This document shows positions 62,821-64,000 of a DNA stretch of 64,000 bases, in pieces (within the stretch, counting starts at the first letter, position 1; every line of letters starts with the position of its first letter). A program made the translations under genes and the position numbers. The stretch is from positions 248,001 through 312,000 of the forward strand of contig JAWKKA010000001.1 in assembly GCA_041393495.1 (NCBI GenBank), written 5' to 3'. Source of the DNA: RHKX01 sp041393495. GTDB taxonomy: Bacteria; Actinomycetota; Thermoleophilia; Solirubrobacterales; 70-9. Below the pieces are notes generated by a model that was not told the origin of the DNA, ran no database searches, and saw nothing but the letters and a program-made list of their open reading frames with translations.

Positions 62821-63102
62821 ATGCGGACATTCGCGGCGGCATCGCTGTTGCTCGCCGACTTCGACGGGCACATGGACTGGGACGGGGGCTGGGGCGTCGT
62901 GATGATCGTCGGGATGATCCTGTTCTGGGCCCTGGTGATCGCCGCCCTCGCCTGGATCGTGCGGGAGCTGGTGACGGGGCCGCGCGGCGGTGGCGAAGAT
63001 CCGCTGCGGTTGCTCGACCGCCGGTTGGCCGACGGCACGATCGATCCTGAGGACTACGCCAGGCGGAAGGCGATCCTGACCGAGGAGGAGCCGCCCGCCT
63101 GA
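62821..63102 (+). CDS. SHOCT-domain membrane protein
   Basis: A protein of 93 residues from ATG 62821, which lies 8 bases after TACGCT; ATG 62872 (MDWDGGWGVV) is an alternative start with a typical SHOCT-protein opening. One membrane helix (VVMIVGMILFWALVIAALAWIV) is followed by the C-terminal SHOCT motif PLRLLDRRLADGTIDPEDYARRKAIL. SHOCT proteins are often found next to metal-transport genes. The copper chaperone operon begins 195 bases downstream. Confidence 0.8.
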   Translation: MRTFAAASLLLADFDGHMDWDGGWGVVMIVGMILFWALVIAALAWIVRELVTGPRGGGEDPLRLLDRRLADGTIDPEDYARRKAILTEEEPPA

Positions 63103-63231
63103 GGGGGCCGCGGCCGGGGCGCAGCTCGAGGGGGCCGCGGGAGGGGCCGTGCCGGGCGAGGCTGGGCGGCATCGGCAGGCCCGCCCTCCTGCCGGTGCCC
63201 GCCGACCCCCGGGCCTCGCGGTCTCGCGACA

Positions 63232-63248
63232 ATACCCCCTAGGGGTAT
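63232..63248. promoter_or_regulatory. CsoR-type copper operator
   Basis: ATACCCC-CTA-GGGGTAT has perfect 7-base arms and matches the G-tract palindromes bound by the copper-sensing repressor CsoR. TATGCT and TAGGGT hexamers at its right edge could be the -10, so repressor binding would cover the promoter of the chaperone gene. Confidence 0.8.
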
Positions 63249-63297
63249 GCTAGGGTCCCCATCCAGACGTTCGAACCCGACCGAGAGGAGCAGCCAG

Positions 63298-63582
63298 ATG
63301 ACCGGGTCGACCGAGGGAGGCGATCAGATGACGGGGCCGACCGAGAGGGGCGATCGGACGACCGCGCCGACCGGGAGGGGCGGCGAGGAGCTGGAGGTCG
63401 TCGGCATGACGTGCGACAACTGCTTCGCTCACGTCAGCGAGGCCCTCGAGGGCGTCGCCGGGGTCAGCGCCGTCGAGGTCGATCTCGAGACCGGGCACGC
63501 CCGCGTCCTCGGCGTGAGCCTCGATCGCGACGCCCTCGTGGCCGCGGTTCGCGCCGAGGGCTATGACGTCGCCGGCATCTAG
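63298..63582 (+). CDS. CopZ-like copper chaperone with repeat N terminus
   Basis: A protein of 94 residues; ATG 63298 follows GAGAGGAG. Residues about 31-94 are one heavy-metal-associated domain, with the Cu(I) site MTCDNC and the usual V..VEVDL pattern. The first 30 residues are three imperfect decapeptide repeats (MTGSTEGGDQ, MTGPTERGDR, TTAPTGRGGE) and are likely disordered. It hands copper to an exporter, probably the ATPase encoded 9 bases downstream, and is controlled by the CsoR box upstream. Confidence 0.9.
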   Translation: MTGSTEGGDQMTGPTERGDRTTAPTGRGGEELEVVGMTCDNCFAHVSEALEGVAGVSAVEVDLETGHARVLGVSLDRDALVAAVRAEGYDVAGI

Positions 63583-63591
63583 GGGGACGGG

Positions 63592-64000
63592 ATGACGACC
63601 GCAGCAACGGCCGAGACCGTCGTCGTCGAGGCGGCGGGGATGCTCCGCGCCTCCGAGAAGGCGGTCGTCGAGGCGGCGATCGGCCGCCGAGGCGGCGTCC
63701 TCGACGTCGAGGCCAACCCGGTCAGCCAGACCGCCACCGTCACCTTCGACCCCGCCATGAGCTCGCTCGAGGAGCTTCGTGGCTGGATCACCGACTGCGG
63801 CTATCACTGCGCCGGCCAATCCGTTCCCGAGCACGTCTGCGACCCGATGCTGCTCGCGGGGCCCGGGCACGATGCGCATGCGCGGGACGAGGAGGGGCTG
63901 CGGGCGCCGGACGAGGTCATGGGCCACGGTGGCCACGGGGGGATGTCGATGGACGACATGGTCCGCGACATGCGCAACCGCTTCCTCGTCGCGGCGCTCT
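63592..64000 (+). CDS. CopB-like copper P-type ATPase, N-terminal part (3' partial)
   Basis: A frame open to the right edge of the window, 136 codons visible. A heavy-metal-like domain (about 8-72) has lost the CxxC: GMLRASEKAV stands where GMxCxSC would be, but the YHCAGQ segment retains cysteines. A His/Met-rich stretch (HGGHGGMSMDDMVRDMRNRF) precedes the first membrane helix, typical of CopB-type or CtpV-like ATPases in copper operons. It follows the CopZ-like gene by 9 bases, so it is in the CsoR-controlled operon. Catalytic domains lie outside the window. Confidence 0.8.
   Translation, partial: MTTAATAETVVVEAAGMLRASEKAVVEAAIGRRGGVLDVEANPVSQTATVTFDPAMSSLEELRGWITDCGYHCAGQSVPEHVCDPMLLAGPGHDAHARDEEGLRAPDEVMGHGGHGGMSMDDMVRDMRNRFLVAAL

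Noticed and set aside
63260..63285. TTCGAACCC resembling a tRNA T-arm
   Set aside because: No acceptor, D or anticodon stems around it; it lies in the leader of the copper chaperone.

Overview
The window is GC-rich chromosomal DNA from an actinobacterium. It is most probably from the Thermoleophilia (Solirubrobacterales type). Pointers are the strong G/C third-position bias, many ATGA/GTGA-coupled operons, many genes whose -10-like hexamer (TAnnnT) sits 6-9 nt before the start codon, a secreted protein opening with the RLTYANVVST segment I associate with that class (61.9-62.6 kb), CsoR-type copper operators and a c-di-AMP riboswitch before a cell-wall hydrolase. The assignment is an inference. 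No rRNA, tRNA or CRISPR array was found.

Layout. 0-9.7 kb: a tightly coupled plus-strand operon with the end of a GntR/FCD regulator, an unusual enolase, glycerate 2-kinase, a PotABCD-type ABC importer with two paralogous binding lipoproteins, and a FAD oxidoreductase. Glycerate kinase makes 2-phosphoglycerate and enolase makes PEP, so the operon looks like uptake and catabolism of an unknown compound ending in lower glycolysis. 9.7-12.2 kb: a small mobile zone with 41-nt palindromic repeats, an AbiEi/DUF559-type gene, and an IS481-like element with a frameshifted transposase. 12.2-16.9 kb: acetyl-CoA synthetase, a V8/trypsin-like secreted protease, and a double-length ThyX-family protein.

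17.1-44.4 kb: all 14 subunits of respiratory complex I (NuoA-N), all on the minus strand in canonical order but interrupted three times by plus-strand genes. A YczE-like membrane protein separates nuoE from nuoF. A small coiled-coil gene separates nuoH from nuoI. A roughly 10.8-kb block (HSL-type esterase, complete peptide ABC importer, CoA-transferase/racemase, S8 protease) separates nuoI from nuoJ. Each downstream nuo piece starts just behind a TAGGNT hexamer, so the locus has probably become several transcription units.

44.5-57.7 kb: a small membrane protein, flavin reductase and lipoprotein cytochrome c (divergent), serS with an apparent CTG start, a duplicated DUF2238-like membrane protein, a 50-bp direct repeat, msrB, a thioesterase, a five-gene coupled operon of unknown purpose (DsbA-like, unknown, NAD-binding, SRPBCC, alpha/beta hydrolase), an NlpC/P60 hydrolase under a ydaO-type riboswitch, heme A synthase, an NAD-binding protein and 1-Cys peroxiredoxin.

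57.7-64 kb: copper handling. CopA lies behind a CsoR-like palindrome placed in a 19-bp promoter spacer. A second CsoR-type operator precedes a CopZ-like chaperone and the start of a CopB-like ATPase that runs off the window. Between them lie a flavin monooxygenase, a small Cys-rich protein, a secreted decapeptide-repeat protein and a SHOCT protein.
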